Shown: one piece after another, positions 1-19,419 of the stretch
How the letters are laid out: every line of letters begins with the position of its first letter
Position numbering within the stretch: the first letter of the stretch is position 1
DNA from: Pagrus major
Lineage: Eukaryota > Chordata > Actinopteri > Spariformes > Sparidae
Reading direction: 5' to 3'
Length of the DNA: 64,000 nt
NCBI RefSeq assembly: GCF_040436345.1
Contig: NC_133237.1
Coordinates: 27,110,361-27,174,360, forward strand
Made by a program: the position numbers and the translations under genes
The notes under the pieces: model-generated
Database searches by the model: none
What the model saw: the letters and a program-made list of their open reading frames with translations, nothing else
What the model was told of the DNA's origin: nothing

Positions 1-577
1 AGTTACTGGAAAGGTTTTATTCTGAAGGGTATAACCGGAAGTGAGTATATACTTAATATATCTAGCTTGCCGCTTGTACAATTGTAGTTAGTCAACGTGG
101 CCACTAGAGGGCAGGTGTCCATATAACATTAACATTTACATAGTAGTTACCGTGTCTGCTTCACGGTGCTAATAATGGTCATTAAATTACATGAAACTGC
201 ATCAAAATAAGTCGTTATTAACGCGATTATTACAAATATTGATTCTGCCGTTGTTGTTCGCGTTGTTGACTGAAGAGGGCAGCACCGAGCGTCCTTGCGT
301 ACAGTTTGCCGGAAGCTCATTGGTAGAAGGAGACGAAGAAGAAGAAGTAAACCCGCGATACCAAAGCAGAGACATGTAGCGATATTTCAAAACTCACAAC
401 AGAACAGTTTCACTTTTAAAAAGATATTTTTGTTTTTAGACTTTAAACAAAACACATGAAAGAAAACGCGCACCCGTGCGTAGACGTGCGCGACGTTACA
501 ACACGACAAAACAACCCGAAGTTTAAATGTTTTACTCGCCTTAGCTAGTTCGTCGTTCGTGAAGAAAGTCTCAAAAA
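1..577. promoter_or_regulatory. Upstream/promoter region of anapc2
   Basis: There is no convincing coding exon here. The stretch holds a perfect ETS/GABPA-type motif (ACCGGAAGTG, 34-43), a CTCF-like site at 99-117, another CCGGAAG at 309-315 followed by an inverted CCAAT box (ATTGG), and several CpGs in the last 130 bases before the anapc2 start codon. This fits a TATA-less housekeeping promoter, possibly shared with a gene lying off the left edge. The transcription start cannot be placed from sequence alone. Confidence 0.5.
99..117 (+). promoter_or_regulatory. CTCF-like binding site
   Basis: The bases GGCCACTAGAGGGCAGGTG match the CTCF core consensus (CCAC-N-AG-R-GGGC-R) closely on the + strand. 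The site lies about 460 bp upstream of the anapc2 start codon. Binding is inferred from the motif only. Confidence 0.55.
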
Positions 578-3500
578 ATGGAGGAAATTGTGATGGAATC
601 GGAATCAGCCGAAACTTCGGGACCCGCAACACAACAGGGGGTTTCTGCCGCCTGGGAGACCGTCACTGCAGCGCTGGTGAGAGGCTTTATCACTGGACTC
701 AAGCAGCGACGTGACACTAAGCCAATATGGAGTGAACCGTGGCCGCTGAACTCCGTTCAAATATTACAAGATTTAATGTTTTCTTGTTTTTAGCAGTGGC
801 TCACACCCGGTGGAAATTACTTGAGATGATTTACTAATTAGTCTTGGTATTCTGTTCAATTCGGCATACATGAAACTCTTTATTTGCCTTTCTTTGGTTT
901 CCTGATTCTCTTTTGGCATCTCTGTCTGTGCTACATTTTGCTAGCTAGCTGTTTGCCTGCAGATCTCTGCACAACCCAAAGACAGCTGCTTAATGTAAAT
1001 TATGATACTTTAAGAAGTAGTCTCCTCCTCCTCCTCCTTTACTGATTCACAGTTAAAGTCAACCCCTCTGAGGTGTCCAGTGAATGAAATGTCTTTGGCC
1101 TGGTGTCATTTTAGATCAGATATACTGACACCATTAATAAAAACTGTTGAACAGTTATCGCTCTAGGTGAAGCCATTGGCCAAAATTAAGAGTATAAACC
1201 AAAACACAAGCCTGACATCAGTTTGTGAAAGTGCATGTGTGTGTCTGCTCCATGTTTCAGACGTCTCCTGGCTCCTCGGTGACGGAGCAGAACCTCTCGG
1301 ACTCGTTGGCCCTGCTGTGCAGTCAGGGTCTGGGCCGGCTGCTGGGCGGCTGGCTCCTGGAGATGTTACAGATGCGTCTGTCCTCCTCGGTGGTTCCTGA
1401 GTTCTGGTCCGGACTCAAACAGCCGGAAAACGAGCTGGAGGAAAGAGGCAGGGCCTGGGTTCTCCTCACTGCCTTTCGGACTCTGTTAGGCCGACTGGAA
1501 CCTTTCCTGTGTAAGTAGAAAAGATAATGAGTTCAACACTTTTGTTATATCAGCAGCAATATTCAAACATCGACCGCTTCCTCCTCACAGGTGGTTTGGA
1601 GAGGCTGGGGTCGTGGCAGGACGAGGGCAGAGGGAGTCTCTGTGGTCCGGGGCCCCGAGGCCTCCAGGAGCGGGCCTTCACCATCATCAGAGCACTCCTC
1701 CTCTTCTCCCCATCCCCTGTCCTCCAGGAGCGAGTGCTGGAGTTCTACAGCAGGACCTTCTCTGTCTATATGAACCAGGAGGGGGAGGCCGAGGACGGGG
1801 CTGAGGTTCCTGACGGCCCCGAGGGGGGAGTCTGTCGGGGCTGCGGGGTCCCGACGCAACAGTGCTGGTGTCAGGAGGCCCTGGAGCAACTGCAGGAGCT
1901 CAGCCACATACTGTGAGTGGACTCAGGAACAAATAACACGCTGCTGACTTTCTGAATCACACAGCTTTTAGTAATAAAGTTTTCTTCTAATCAGTACTTC
2001 ATCAAAACAGCAGACAGACACAGTTAGAGATTGACTGGTGAAGACAATCAGTAGTAAAACATCTAGCGGCTTAATAGACAGATATTTTTCAGATATTTCC
2101 AAATAGAGCTTTTAATTTCAGTTGAACAAGCTTCAAAATGAAAATGACCACCAGGTTCCATAAAACCAAAAACAGAGCATTAAAGTACAGATTAAAAACA
2201 ATAAGACAAGAAGGAGACGGGCTTAAAACCCTCTGTAATTAACATTGCAGCCAAATTAACTAAAATCAGGTTTAACAATGCTGTAAACAATAGAAGTGTG
2301 ATTTAAGAACTGATGTGATTAAGAGAAAGGCGCTGACTCTCCGCACCTCGCACTGAAACGTTTAAAAATATTTAAAAACAAAACGCTAGAAAAACACTTG
2401 ACCTGCTGCAGGAGAGCAACGCACGCCAGGCGGACTGTATCAATCGGATTTACAAAGTACGACAGTGCATGTCATGAATTTGTTGTGTGCTTCAAGTGAG
2501 GATTTATTTTAAATTTTATTTATGTGTGCGTAGATCCAAACTCCAGCTGCTGGAGTGGGTCAGCTCCGAGGCCGTCACCTCCATCCTCCACAAGCTCATC
2601 GAGCAGCGGATGGAGCAGCACTGCAGGGGAGAATACGAGCGCTCTTTCCTGCTGGAGTTCCAGGAGGTAAAACATCCGTCTGTCTGTCCTGATCAGAGCA
2701 GCTGAAGGTCTGGATGAGTCCATCATCAGCTTCATTTGAAATGTTTTCTGTGTGAGCAGTGGCTGGAGCTGGTGCTGGGCTGGCTCAGCAAAGTGTTTGC
2801 AAGCGAGGCGGACAGAGACGTAGCTGCTCCCGGCGTTCCCAGTGTTCCCAGTGTTCCCAATATCCAGGCCGGCCAGCCTGCCAGCTCCGTCCTGAAGCAG
2901 TGGAGGTGCCACATGCACCAGTTCTTCTGCAGGATCTACGTCAACATGAGGATCGAGGAGCTCTTCAGTATCATCAGAGGTGAGACACAAAACAGCTTGT
3001 GGTTATTTCATTTTTTTGCATAATCAGAATTTAACTGCAGTTGTTTCGCTATGCTAGCAGTTTCCCTTTGCTTCCAGTTTTTGTGCTAAGCTAGGCTAAA
3101 TACATCCTGGAGTTCTCTCTGTACTGGACATGGAGAGATGAGTCTGGGTTGGTGGCTGTTGCAACAGCAGTTGCGTTGGAAGCAGAAACGTTTGGGTAAC
3201 ATTAACATGCATGCGTTTCCTGACTTTTCTTGTTTTTATTTCCATGTTTCAGATTTCCCAGAATCCAAAGCGGCAATTGAAGATCTTAAGTTCTGTCTGG
3301 AAAGAACCAATCAGAGACAGCAGCTCCTCACTTCACTCAAATCTGCTTTCGAGAGCCGACTGCTGCACCCAGGTCAGTCGGCCGCACACGGAAACACAGT
3401 TCCGTTTTTTGTTTGGTAAACACAGCTAGTTTAAATTGAGTTTAAAGGAACAGTTCACCCAAAAATAACTGACTTTCCATCAGCATGGGGGGAGGAGATA

Positions 3501-6500
3501 ATGACTGAATTTTCATTTTTGGGTGAACTGTGACTTTAAATGATCCGGTCTTTGTTGCACTCAGGAGTTCACACGTCGGACATCCTCACAGTTTACATCT
3601 CGGCCATCAAGGCCCTCAGAGAGCTGGACCCATCCATGGTCATCCTGCAGGTCGCCTGCCAACCGATCCGCAAGTACCTCAGGTGAGTCAGTTTATACTC
3701 AGACATTATTTTTAATGTAGTTTAACGTTTGTAGTTTAATTGCGCTGTAGTTTGGCATCAATTGGTATCAAACTTCATTTATCCACAGCGAGTCAAACAA
3801 AAAGAGTCGATAAAAACAAACTAATAACGTGAGGAAGCTTCTACTTTAAAATCACTGTAACAGTCGAGTTCTGTTAAAGCGTCTGTGGTGTGTTTAAGGA
3901 CTCGGGAGGACACTGTGAGGCAGATCGTAGCCGGTCTGACTGGAGACGCAGAGGGCTGCACAGACTTGGCCTCGGAGCTGTCCAGAGGAGACCCGGTGAC
4001 TCTGGAGATGCAGGACAGTGACGAAGAAGGCAACGACCCAGAAGACTGGACCCCAGACCCGACGGACGCCGTCCCCGGTCAGTAAACACAGGAAGGGTTA
4101 TTTCTACTCCCTGTTGGATTTTAGTGGTTCAATTTTAGTCTAACGTTTTCTTTTTTTTAGATAAAATGGGCTCCAAACGTCGTTCGTCGGACATCATCAG
4201 CCTGCTGGTCAGCATCTACGGCAGCAAAGACATCTTCATCGATGAGTACAGAGCCGTGCTGGCTGACAGACTGCTGCACCAACTCAACTACAACACTGCC
4301 AGGTACAACTGAGCACACTCTGACCGAAGGTTCACTTTTTCTGGTTGTTTTGACAAAGGTTGTGTCCAAAATGTCCTCGTCTTTTGTTCCTCATGCAGTT
4401 CTGTCCTCTGTTGTGTGTTTGCAGGGAAATTCGTAACGTGGAGCTGCTGAAGCTCCGGTTCGGAGAGTCTCACATGCATTACTGCGAGGTCATGCTGAAG
4501 GTAAACACTGTTTGAGTCACTGTAGTTCCCGTTAACTTCACCACAATGATCATCTCTGAATCATCCACTGATCTTATCACACGAGGTGACTGTCCTGACA
4601 TGATTTCTTCATTGCAGGTAGGGACGGTTTTATACATGTCTGAGTTTCTGGATGACGTGTTTATAAATCATAAATGTAGTTTAATAACTGAATCAGAAAT
4701 GTTTCAACTAAGTAAAAAAACAGCTGAAATGATTAATGGATCAACAGTAAATTAATTGATTAAGTGATCATACTTAAATACAATAACCAAGCACATGTTC
4801 TCTGGTTTCAGTGTCTTAAATGTTCTGCTTTTTGTCTTTGTGGTATTTTTAAGAACTTGAGCTTTTAGACTGTTGGTCGGACAAAACTTCATCTCAGGCT
4901 CTGACAGGCAACTGTCAGACATATTATAAACCCAACAATTAATTGTCTAATCTATTCTTATACTACTACTAATTAAAAATTTGTATGGTACTTCATCTAA
5001 ACAAGTGCTTCACAACAAACACAAGAATAAAATACATAGTAATGTTGGAATAAACTGGCCGGTATAAGGAAGAAAAGAGAAATAAAACTTTACAGTGGAT
5101 GATTAAAGTATTAATAAAACACAGAGAATAAAATGTGAAGTCAAACCGAGCAGCACAAGATTATAAGTTTAACTAAAAAGTTAGGTATAAAAATAAACCT
5201 TTCAATAAAAATAAGTGACTTAATAGACGATGCTGATAGCAGCAGCTAGATTAATTATTAATAATCAGAATAATCATTACGCCCTCTCTGTCTGTCAGGA
5301 CATGGCCGACTCTCGGAGGATCAACAGTAACATCCGTGAGGAGGAGTCGAGGCTGAGCGAGGAGGAGCAGCCGCCGCTGTCCCTGTCCTCCATCATCCTG
5401 TCCTCGGAGTTCTGGCCTCCGCTGAAGGAGGAGAAGCTGGAGCTGCCTCCGCTCGTCCTGCAGGCCATGGAGGCCTACACACACCGCTACGAGAAACTCA
5501 AGGTGGAGTTCACCTGCTGCTTTACACAGACTCACTGGGTGTCTCTCACCACTCAAAAAATATCACTTTTTAACTATTTTTCTTTCTTTTGTTTTGCTGA
5601 TGAAACTTCCTGCAACTAATTAATCCGTCAACATGCCATCATCTTTATATTTCAGAGGCTCTTTTGCTGTTGGTGCATTCAAAGACAGTACGAAAGCTGA
5701 CGGTTCAGAGTTGGCTTCTTAAGACACAACTGGTAGAACATCGTTTTCAGTATTAATGTTTGTTAATTGCACTTCGTCATGGTTAGATATTCAAACGACC
5801 ACTCAACAACAACCACTCGCAACTATCGATTATTTTCATTACTGATTAATCTGTCAGTCATTTTCTTGATTAATCGATTAGTTGTTTCGTCTACAAAATG
5901 TCAGAAAATGATGATCAGTGTTTCCCAAAGCCCAAGATGATGTCTTGGGCTTGTTTTGTCCACAACACAAAAATATTCAGTTACGTCTCTAAAAGCCAGA
6001 TCCTGATGTCGGAGTTGCTCTCACAGTCATGCTTTAACTTTTCTTCCTCGTTGTTTTAGATGCCCGTCGCAGAAATGCAACATGCAGCTGCAGTTGTGTA
6101 AATTTGTCTGCGTAAATTTACCTTTGTGTGTGAACAGATGCTAACGGCAGTTTGTCTTGTGTGCTTCAGGCCATGAGGACGCTGAGCTGGAAGCCTCACC
6201 TGGGCTCAGTCACTCTGGATTTGGAGCTGGAGGACCGCACCCTCACCAACCTCACCGTCTCCCCGATCCACGCTGCCATCATCCTGCACTTCCAGGAAAA
6301 AAGTACGACCTCGCAGTTCAAACTGATTTCATGTCTTAGCTTGTTTTCTTCTGTGTATTATGGGATTATAAAATAATTGTGAGATGTTGTAGCTTAACAG
6401 TTCTTGTTTGCTGTCTTAATGAGAGACAGCAGGTATTAACCTGTATCATCTAAGTGGGTATTTTTTATGCTCGTGGTTGTGCACAACAAGTGACGAGAAT

Positions 6501-7586
6501 ATTTGCTCCAAACTATGTTGAAATGCAAAGTACAGTGACTTTCACTTCACTTCTTCCCTCACATTGTTCTATGATTTCACAATATTCAGTAAAACTACAC
6601 AGATTAGTCGTTCACACAAAAATGTATCGTTTAATAACACAGAAGTGCCTGAAAACCAAACAAACACGGATGTCTTGTGTCAGATAAAAGATCATTCAAG
6701 TTAATTAAACCCAATTTTATTTAATACGGTGCTGTATTTTAAAGCACAGCATTTTGAACCTTTGAACCAACTCTACAGTCATACAACCAGTTAGAGCTGC
6801 ATGATTTGTTATATTTTATCTGCACCAGAACTTTGGTCAGTTTTGATCTGGCCAGATGTTGTTCATGTTGTCAGCTACTCTTCCAGATTAATTACAAGGT
6901 ACTAGGTTTTTATGCATTTACAAACATTTCACTCCACCACCATGTGTGTTGCCGCTAATAAATGAGGTCTTGAAAATGTAAGTGGAGGTAAAATTAGCAG
7001 TGACCTGACTGTCTGTCGTCCATCAGGTTCTTGGACTCTGGAGGAGCTCAGTGTGAAGCTGGGCGCCCCGAAGGAGCTGGTGCACAGGAAGCTGGCTCTG
7101 TGGCAGCAGCACGGCGTGCTGAGGGAGGAGGCGGGAGGACGCTACTACGTGGTGGAGACAGGCTCGTCCAAAGAGAAGATGGAGAGAGGCGTGATGCTGA
7201 TCGACAGTGACGAGGAGAGAGACTCCAACACTACCACCCAGTCTGAGCAGAGAGAGGAGAAGCTGCAGGTACGTACACACACACACACACACACACAGTC
7301 AAACACACAACACAGTATTCCAGATGAGCAGTGACTGAAGAAGAATAATCTCAACCGGCATGTTCTGTCTCTGCAGCTGTTCTGGGCCTACATCCAGGCC
7401 ATGCTGACAAACCTGGACAGCATGACGCTGGACCGCATCCACTCTATGCTGCGGATGTTCGTCGCCACGGGACCTGTCGTGACGGAGATGGACATCAACG
7501 AGCTGGAAGCCTTCCTGCAGAGGAAGGTCAGGGAGCATCAGCTGATGGTGTCTGCAGGCGTCTACAGACTCCCCAAATCCAACTGA
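578..7586 (+). CDS. anapc2: Anaphase-promoting complex subunit 2 (APC2), 14 coding exons
   Basis: This is the cullin-like scaffold of the APC/C ubiquitin ligase, which with the RING subunit APC11 marks cyclins and securin for destruction in mitosis. Coding exons: 578-676, 1261-1510, 1591-1912, 2534-2666, 2760-2979, 3253-3372, 3565-3682, 3899-4077, 4161-4302, 4425-4500, 5299-5502, 6170-6302, 7027-7268, 7377-7586. All have GT-AG junctions and phases agree throughout, giving 815 aa (human is 822). Near-identical blocks to human include GEYERSF, IEELFSI, TREDTVRQIVAGLTGD, KRRSSDIISLLVSIYGSKD, IRNVELLKLRFGE, DMADSRRIN and ILSSEFWPP. The last exon encodes the winged-helix tail ending GVYRLPK. The start AAAAAATGG is the first ATG in frame and heads a poorly conserved N-terminus like the human one. 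The gene is tail-to-tail with rab35. Exon 5 carries a 9-nt tandem repeat encoding VPS units that human lacks. Identification is firm. Confidence 0.95.
3441..3540. mobile_element. 100-bp foldback MITE with TTAA ends, anapc2 intron 6
   Basis: The first 26 bases (3441-3466) and the reverse complement of the last 26 (3515-3540) agree at 23 of 26 positions and share the block CAGTTCACCCAAAAAT. A TTAA lies at both ends, as expected for the target duplication of piggyBac- or Kolobok-type elements. The internal part has no coding capacity. The motif AGTTCACCCAAAAAT belongs to a widespread fish repeat known to me from memory; the superfamily is inferred. Confidence 0.75.
4862..4965 (+). repeat. Fragment of dispersed GATTAATCGATT-type fish repeat
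   Basis: The string GACTGTTGGTCGGACAAAAC followed by AATTAATTGTCTAATC matches the middle of a dispersed repeat that has fuller copies at 12128-12382 and 13668-13919. It lies in anapc2 intron 10 and is short and diverged. Confidence 0.4.
5803..6005 (-). repeat. Dispersed GATTAATCGATT-type repeat (hAT-like MITE) copy
   Basis: The run from CGCAACTATCGATTATTTTC through GATTAATCGATTAGTTG, AAAATGTCAGAAAATGATGA and TTTCCCAAAGCCCAAGATGA is the hallmark of a very common percomorph repeat whose ends read CAGGGCTGCAACTA. This copy is 3'-truncated and opposite in orientation to those at 12.1 and 13.7 kb. It lies in anapc2 intron 11. The hAT assignment is inferred. Confidence 0.6.
7275..7298. repeat. (CA)n microsatellite
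   Basis: About 12 CA units immediately follow the splice donor of anapc2 exon 13. It is probably length-polymorphic. Confidence 0.8.
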
Positions 7587-7784
7587 TGATGGACAAACTG
7601 CTCTAGTATGATGCTGCATTCACATGCTGTGGGAAAATCCTGTTCTCCTCAGCTGTTGGGAAGAAGTTCTTCAGTTTCACGGTGATCCAGCAGAATTTCC
7701 ACCAGCTTGTCAAAATGGACTTTCCTTTTATGTGAATGCAGCATAATTTATGAAGACCATTCCTCTGAAGGGTTTGGTTTTCAA

Positions 7785-7790
7785 AATAAA
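7785..7790 (+). terminator. anapc2: anapc2 polyadenylation signal
   Basis: A canonical AATAAA lies about 200 nt downstream of the anapc2 stop codon and is the first one after it. Cleavage would fall near 7.80-7.82 kb. Confidence 0.7.
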
Positions 7791-7819
7791 AGCACCGCCA
7801 CCACCCCCCTAATGCCAGT

Positions 7820-8870
7820 GCACACAGTGATGATGCTGAAACTGGAAATTAAGTTGTTGTGAAGGTTATTGGTGTCAAACACTGATGTATAAAACTGATG
7901 TACTATTATTATAAAAGCTCTTTAATGTCTCATGTGTGTTTGAGCTGAATCAACCAGGGACACATTTTTATTTCCATTTAAAATTAAAAATTTTCCAAGT
8001 TTCCTGTTTTACAGCACTAATCAGTGACTGCACATTTTCTAACCTTTATCTGCAGTCTGAAACACTTCTCCCGAATTTCCCAGTTTTTTCATTGTTGCAT
8101 CCTTTCAGAATCTTTTAAAACTTGTGATACGAATGGCTGAACAGTCACTTCCTGATTGTAACAGAAGTAACGAGGACCTCCTGAGAGGTTAGGTCAGCAC
8201 TATTAGTTTTAGTCTCTTTATGGGACAAAAGTCATTGTTTCGCAAGTCAACTAAGTACTCAAACCCTCTTCTGGTCTGTACAGCCAAACACATTTCCCTC
8301 CTAGTTGCACAACATGATTGGCTGCAGTCACGTTGATTTTAAGTAAATGCAGTGTCAGGAAAACAGAGTTGATTGCTGCAGGGTGTTTTTGTAACATAAT
8401 TACTTTGGAGAGAAAATCAAAAGTCCAAGTGAAGTCGTGAGTTACTGGTGTTTCAGTTGAAAATCTTTCTGAAAGGTTTTGTTGAGTCTAAAGTCATCAG
8501 ATTCATGACTCGAGTTCACACCACAGGCAGAAATTAGCGACAATGACAGTGGAAGTAACAGAAAAAGTTTTAAGCTCACTAAAGCCGTTTTTTCACCCAA
8601 TAAGTGCCGGTTCTTCAACTGGTTCTGTTCAAGATTCTTGAAACACGTGTCATTTAGTGAAGCAGCCCCCGTTTTTTCAATTTAAGACGACCTGTCGGAG
8701 AATCTAAATGTGAAATCAAGGTAGGAGGTGTTTAATTAGTTTAGAGGCAGCTTCAACTGCTTCTTGGTGCCTTTATTTTTTTGTAAACCTTTGAATTACA
8801 TATTGATTACTGTTCCACTTAAAGCACTGGACTGTATGAGGAAATATTTAGAGATACAAACAATAACTCT
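7820..8870. other. Intergenic spacer between anapc2 and rab35 3' ends
   Basis: The spacer lies between two convergent genes. It is AT-rich with only short chance reading frames. I recognise no exon, RNA gene or clear repeat in it. Confidence 0.5.
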
Positions 8871-8873
8871 GGA

Positions 8874-8887
8874 TTTATTGCTTTATT
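8874..8887 (-). terminator. rab35: Candidate rab35 polyadenylation signals
   Basis: Two TTTATT motifs (AATAAA on the minus strand) lie at 8874-8879 and 8882-8887, with a further one at 8772-8777. I saw no good minus-strand AATAAA between here and the rab35 stop at 10813, which implies a 3' UTR of about 1.9 kb. Inferred. Confidence 0.45.
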
Positions 8888-9687
8888 TTGATTTTGACAC
8901 GTTTGCTAGGCAACAGAGATTTACATAAAAAAAAACAACAACATACTATTAAGGAACATTTTGGGCTTGTACACACACTGTAGTCTTGGATTACTGGCCT
9001 CATTAAACTGAAATAAGGCAGACAGACTTTAAACTGCACTCATCACACCTGTTAATGTGTCTGTTACAGTTTAGTAACGAATGCAACCAGTTCCCTTTCA
9101 GTAACATACTTTAACTGTATTAAGACGAAACAAATAAATGAGAACATCAGCACATAACAGTGAGTCACTCAGTTAAAAAGGTCCATTCCAGTGTTTTTGT
9201 ATCATTCATCTAACCGCCAGATTTCAAAGCAGATTGTTGTGTTTTTCATTTATGAATGCATTTTTTCCAATCTGACATGCAGCAGCTGTTTCCTTGCAGA
9301 GACTTTTCATCTTTGCATGATGTTCTGTGATGGATTGTCTCAAGCCAGATGTCAGTAACGCTCAAAACTGGTGTTGGAATAATACATTTCAACAAGACAG
9401 CGAGTCCTAAAGGCTGCAGTGTTCGTCCCACGCCTCGATTAAAAACTGGTGGAACAAAAACATACGGATGACTTTAGCCATCCTTACAGCCCAACAGAAG
9501 TTGGCATAAAAGAAAATGTGATGAGGTTCATCCTCTGAGGATGAAAAGGCTCAGCTGTTTAATGGCCCCTGTCCAATACATTTAAGATTTCTTGTGTTAA
9601 AGTGGAAAATTTAATTTGATGCAGTAAACGGAAAGGCTCGAGGTCGCTACAACTACACGGAGTGCATGAATAACACCAGGACTGGGC

Positions 9688-9940
9688 AATATATTGATAT
9701 TACATCATTATGGTGATATGAGACTATCTGGATATTATGATATTACTTAGGTGGGTTTTTTTCCCGTGGCTTTAAAGGTTACACTCATTACAGCTTCTGT
9801 TTTACTTCTCTAATACTTGTCTTTACCCAATCAGTCATTATATCCACATTACTGATAATTATTGATCAAAAATTTAGGTAAATATCAAAGTGTTTGGTAA
9901 AAAAACACCTCAACATTTGATTTGGTCGCCCAGTCTAAAC
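9688..9940 (+). repeat. Dispersed CAATATATTGATATTA-type fish repeat
   Basis: The stretch begins GGGCAATATATTGATATTAC and contains GATATGAGACTATCTGGATA and TCATTATATCCACATTACTG, and ends with GTCGCCCAGTCT. I recognise this as a common dispersed repeat of spiny-rayed fishes with GGGCGATAT-like ends. A reverse-oriented copy lies at 55210-55495. It falls in the presumed rab35 3' UTR. Confidence 0.6.
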
Positions 9941-10812
9941 ATTTATGAAGTGCTTTTGAGAAGATTTCAAAATATCTGCATCACATTTACGGCAATCTGT
10001 GCAGCAACTCGTGGAAACTGTGGTTAAACCTTCATGACCCAAATTATTTGGTTTTGGACTGACAGAACACGACACCCATGACACCACCTCGGCCTCTTTG
10101 AAAGGGTGGTTTTTCACTGTTTTCTGATGTTTTTATAGACGGAATGATTGAAAGAGAAAATACTCAGCAGGTTAATAGATTATGAAAAGAATTGTTAATT
10201 GCAGTTCAACAAACACTAATAATTTAGCCATTTTTAGAGCCTTAGAGATGGTAACTGGGATAAAGGGTCACAGATTAATTAAAATCAAAAGTTTATGTTC
10301 CAGTTTCACGGCCGCCTTCTCAATAGACGTCTTGTGTTTCAGTGGAAATATTAACCGTTGGCACTAATGTAAATATTAGGATTCAACCTCCTGGAAGCAT
10401 GAATCAACAGAAAATTGTATTTTAAAGCGGGCAGGTGGTTGCAGAGATGTCTCGGAAGGATCATCATCTCCATTTTTAGGCGCCACTGCCCACCGAGGAA
10501 CAATCTGAAGCACCACAGCACGCTTTAAATGTGATCTGTAGTAAAAGGACTAAAAACTCAAAAACACCAGAATGATCCTTTAACCTCCAGGCTGTTATGT
10601 GCAGTCAGTGCTGACAGACTGTTAATCCCTCTGCCTGCGTTACATTCAGTAGAGCAGACTGACCTGTAGTTGTGTCGTAACTTGGCGCAGTAAATATTCA
10701 AACATTCATGTCTGAAACAGAACACTGATGTCCTAAGGCACCGTTTTCCCAATCTTGTTTGAATGTTTGAGCTGTGTGCTGAGCGATGAGCGGTGCCGTC
10801 GTCTGTCGGGTC

Positions 10813-17243
<6,431 letters not shown>

Positions 17244-19019
17244 CTTGATGACCTCTTACTGAATGTCCAAGTAAAATCAGTCTCATAGGAGGAGATGATA
17301 TTCCCAGTCTCCCCAGTGTTTGTTTTTATTTCCACCTCCCGATGCTACGAGCTCAGAGTTGCGCAAGAGTTTGTCCAGAAATCACAGGCAGTCCCACGCC
17401 AACACGAGGACATTTCCAGTTGAATTTCCGCACTTTTTAGTTTGGGTTTATGCTTGAGTTTCAGTTCAAACGATCACATCACTTTCTTTGGTTTCAAAGT
17501 GAAACCACAGCAGGCAGCAGAAGGAGCTTTATGATTCATGCTTGACGGCTAAGCGTGATCGCATGGTTCCACCTTAGTTCCAGTTCAACCCAGTGACACT
17601 CCTGCGGGGGATTTCCAACTCCAACGACTCAGATTCTTACATTCAGTCGTTGATTTTTAAATTCACAGTTGTGTCAGTGCAGCGCGGACACTCCCTCCTT
17701 TCTCCTTTGGACGCAGTCCCGCATTGAATGCAACGTCTTCACAGGGGTCTAAGCACTGACAGTCACACATCTAAAGCTCCAAAATTGAGGGATTCGGCAT
17801 TTTGTGGTCGTCGCTCTGACAGCAAAATGGACGGTGGGCTGACAGCTTATTATAAATCCAGTTGTTGCCAGTTATTGCCCTGAAGTTGTCCACCGCTCAC
17901 TCATTAACTCCATCCCTTTCTAAGAAGAAGCGAGAAACCGAGGCGTTCCTCTTTCTCAGTCGTGGGTACATCTGCTGAGGTTCCTTTACGCTGATCCCGT
18001 CATTTCTCTTCAGTTCCTCTGGCGGCTGGGTGAAAAGTCAACCGTTCCCTGTTTCATTACATGAGGAGGGCTCTCTCGCTTCTTGCTTCTTTAGCCCAGG
18101 TTTAAAAGGTGCTAAACAAAGAAAAAGAAGGGGGACATAATGAGAGGTTAGAAAGAAATCACATCAATCAGGCAAGTCACCATTTTGATTGTTAGTTAAT
18201 TTAATTGCCGTGTGCAGTGTGTGTGCCCCTCCTTACCTCCCTCCCTGCTCCTCAAACAACAGCTGAGTCACTAAATATAACTTCCTCATCCTGCTTTATC
18301 CACCCCCATCCTATAACTTAGCAGACTTAGCTTGGTAGCAGCAGCAGCAGCAACAGTATGTGGAGCTGTCACTGGTTTTTCCTCACTGCCACCAGGACCA
18401 ACAGGGAAGTGAAGCAGTGGATAACGTTGGCACGGTTTTCCACGAAAACAGGAAAGGTTGCCACTGCCTTTGAAAGTCATTAGTGAGACCTTTGCTAATG
18501 CGAGCTAATCTAGCCCCAACAGTTCATCATGTGTGTGTGTGTCAAGACCAGAACACGAATCCCCGCTTGAAAATCTCGAAATTTAATGTTTATTTGTATA
18601 CCAGCAAAGGTAAAACACCTTTCAGGACATAACTGTAAATCTTGTTAAGTCTTATGATTAGTCATCATTCATTCGGCTGTGTTTATGTCACCCAAAATGT
18701 ACCTGCTTTAATAAAAAATACAACAAATTCGAGTATTACTTTTTGCCGTTTGCGCAAGACTACAGCTGTGCGTTAAATGTAAGTCTTTAGTTGTGTTAGG
18801 ATGTAACAGACGCACGCTGCGACACAAATCTGATGTTTTTTAAACGCAGTTCGGCGTAGGATTCCCGAGACATCGTCAGTTGCTACAGGTCAACGGAAGG
18901 TCGACATTAAACTGACGTCCACCTACATGTTGTGGAGAACCAGCTGCACTGAAACTAAACTTGATTCACCTGGTTGTGGTCGAGCTGTTACAGCCCGGTG
19001 GTTTGTGCCCAGAAACTCA

Positions 19020-19160
19020 CCTTGCCCGACATGTTCTACGTTCAAGAGGACGATACGCCAAACTCCCCCCGAAAACCTCACATTTTTTGGGAAATCCGAG
19101 TTAACGACGCCACCCTTAGCCATGAAGTCACTTGTATGTATATGTAAATAACGATTTGCA
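19020..19160 (-). other. Candidate noncoding or alternative first exon of rab35
   Basis: On the minus strand a strong splice donor (GGGCAAG|GTGAGT, donor bases 19019-19014) closes a stretch running back toward the CpG-dense island. The only downstream gene on this strand is rab35, whose first coding exon is preceded by a possible acceptor (GACATTCAG). A 34-codon open frame ends at the donor, but its phase does not splice sensibly into rab35 exon 2, so it is more likely a 5' UTR exon. The left edge is the donor; the right edge is a guess. Confidence 0.3.
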
Positions 19161-19419
19161 ACTGCTCTTTAATTCGGCACACAGGTGTAGACGTGTCTGG
19201 ACGCTGAACTGTAGTTTATTTCCATTGTCACCTTAAGTTTTGGCCGTACGGTGCTATATGAGCGGTACGAAACAGCGAGTTAAATCAACGTTTCTTCAAG
19301 CTAAGCGACTGACTACTTCAACCGGAGAACCGGGGAGGACACAAGGCTTCAGACCATTTTAAATCCGTGTCTGATAAGATGCGTCCTGTTTCCAAGAGGC
19401 GAGAAAACTTTAAAACTTC

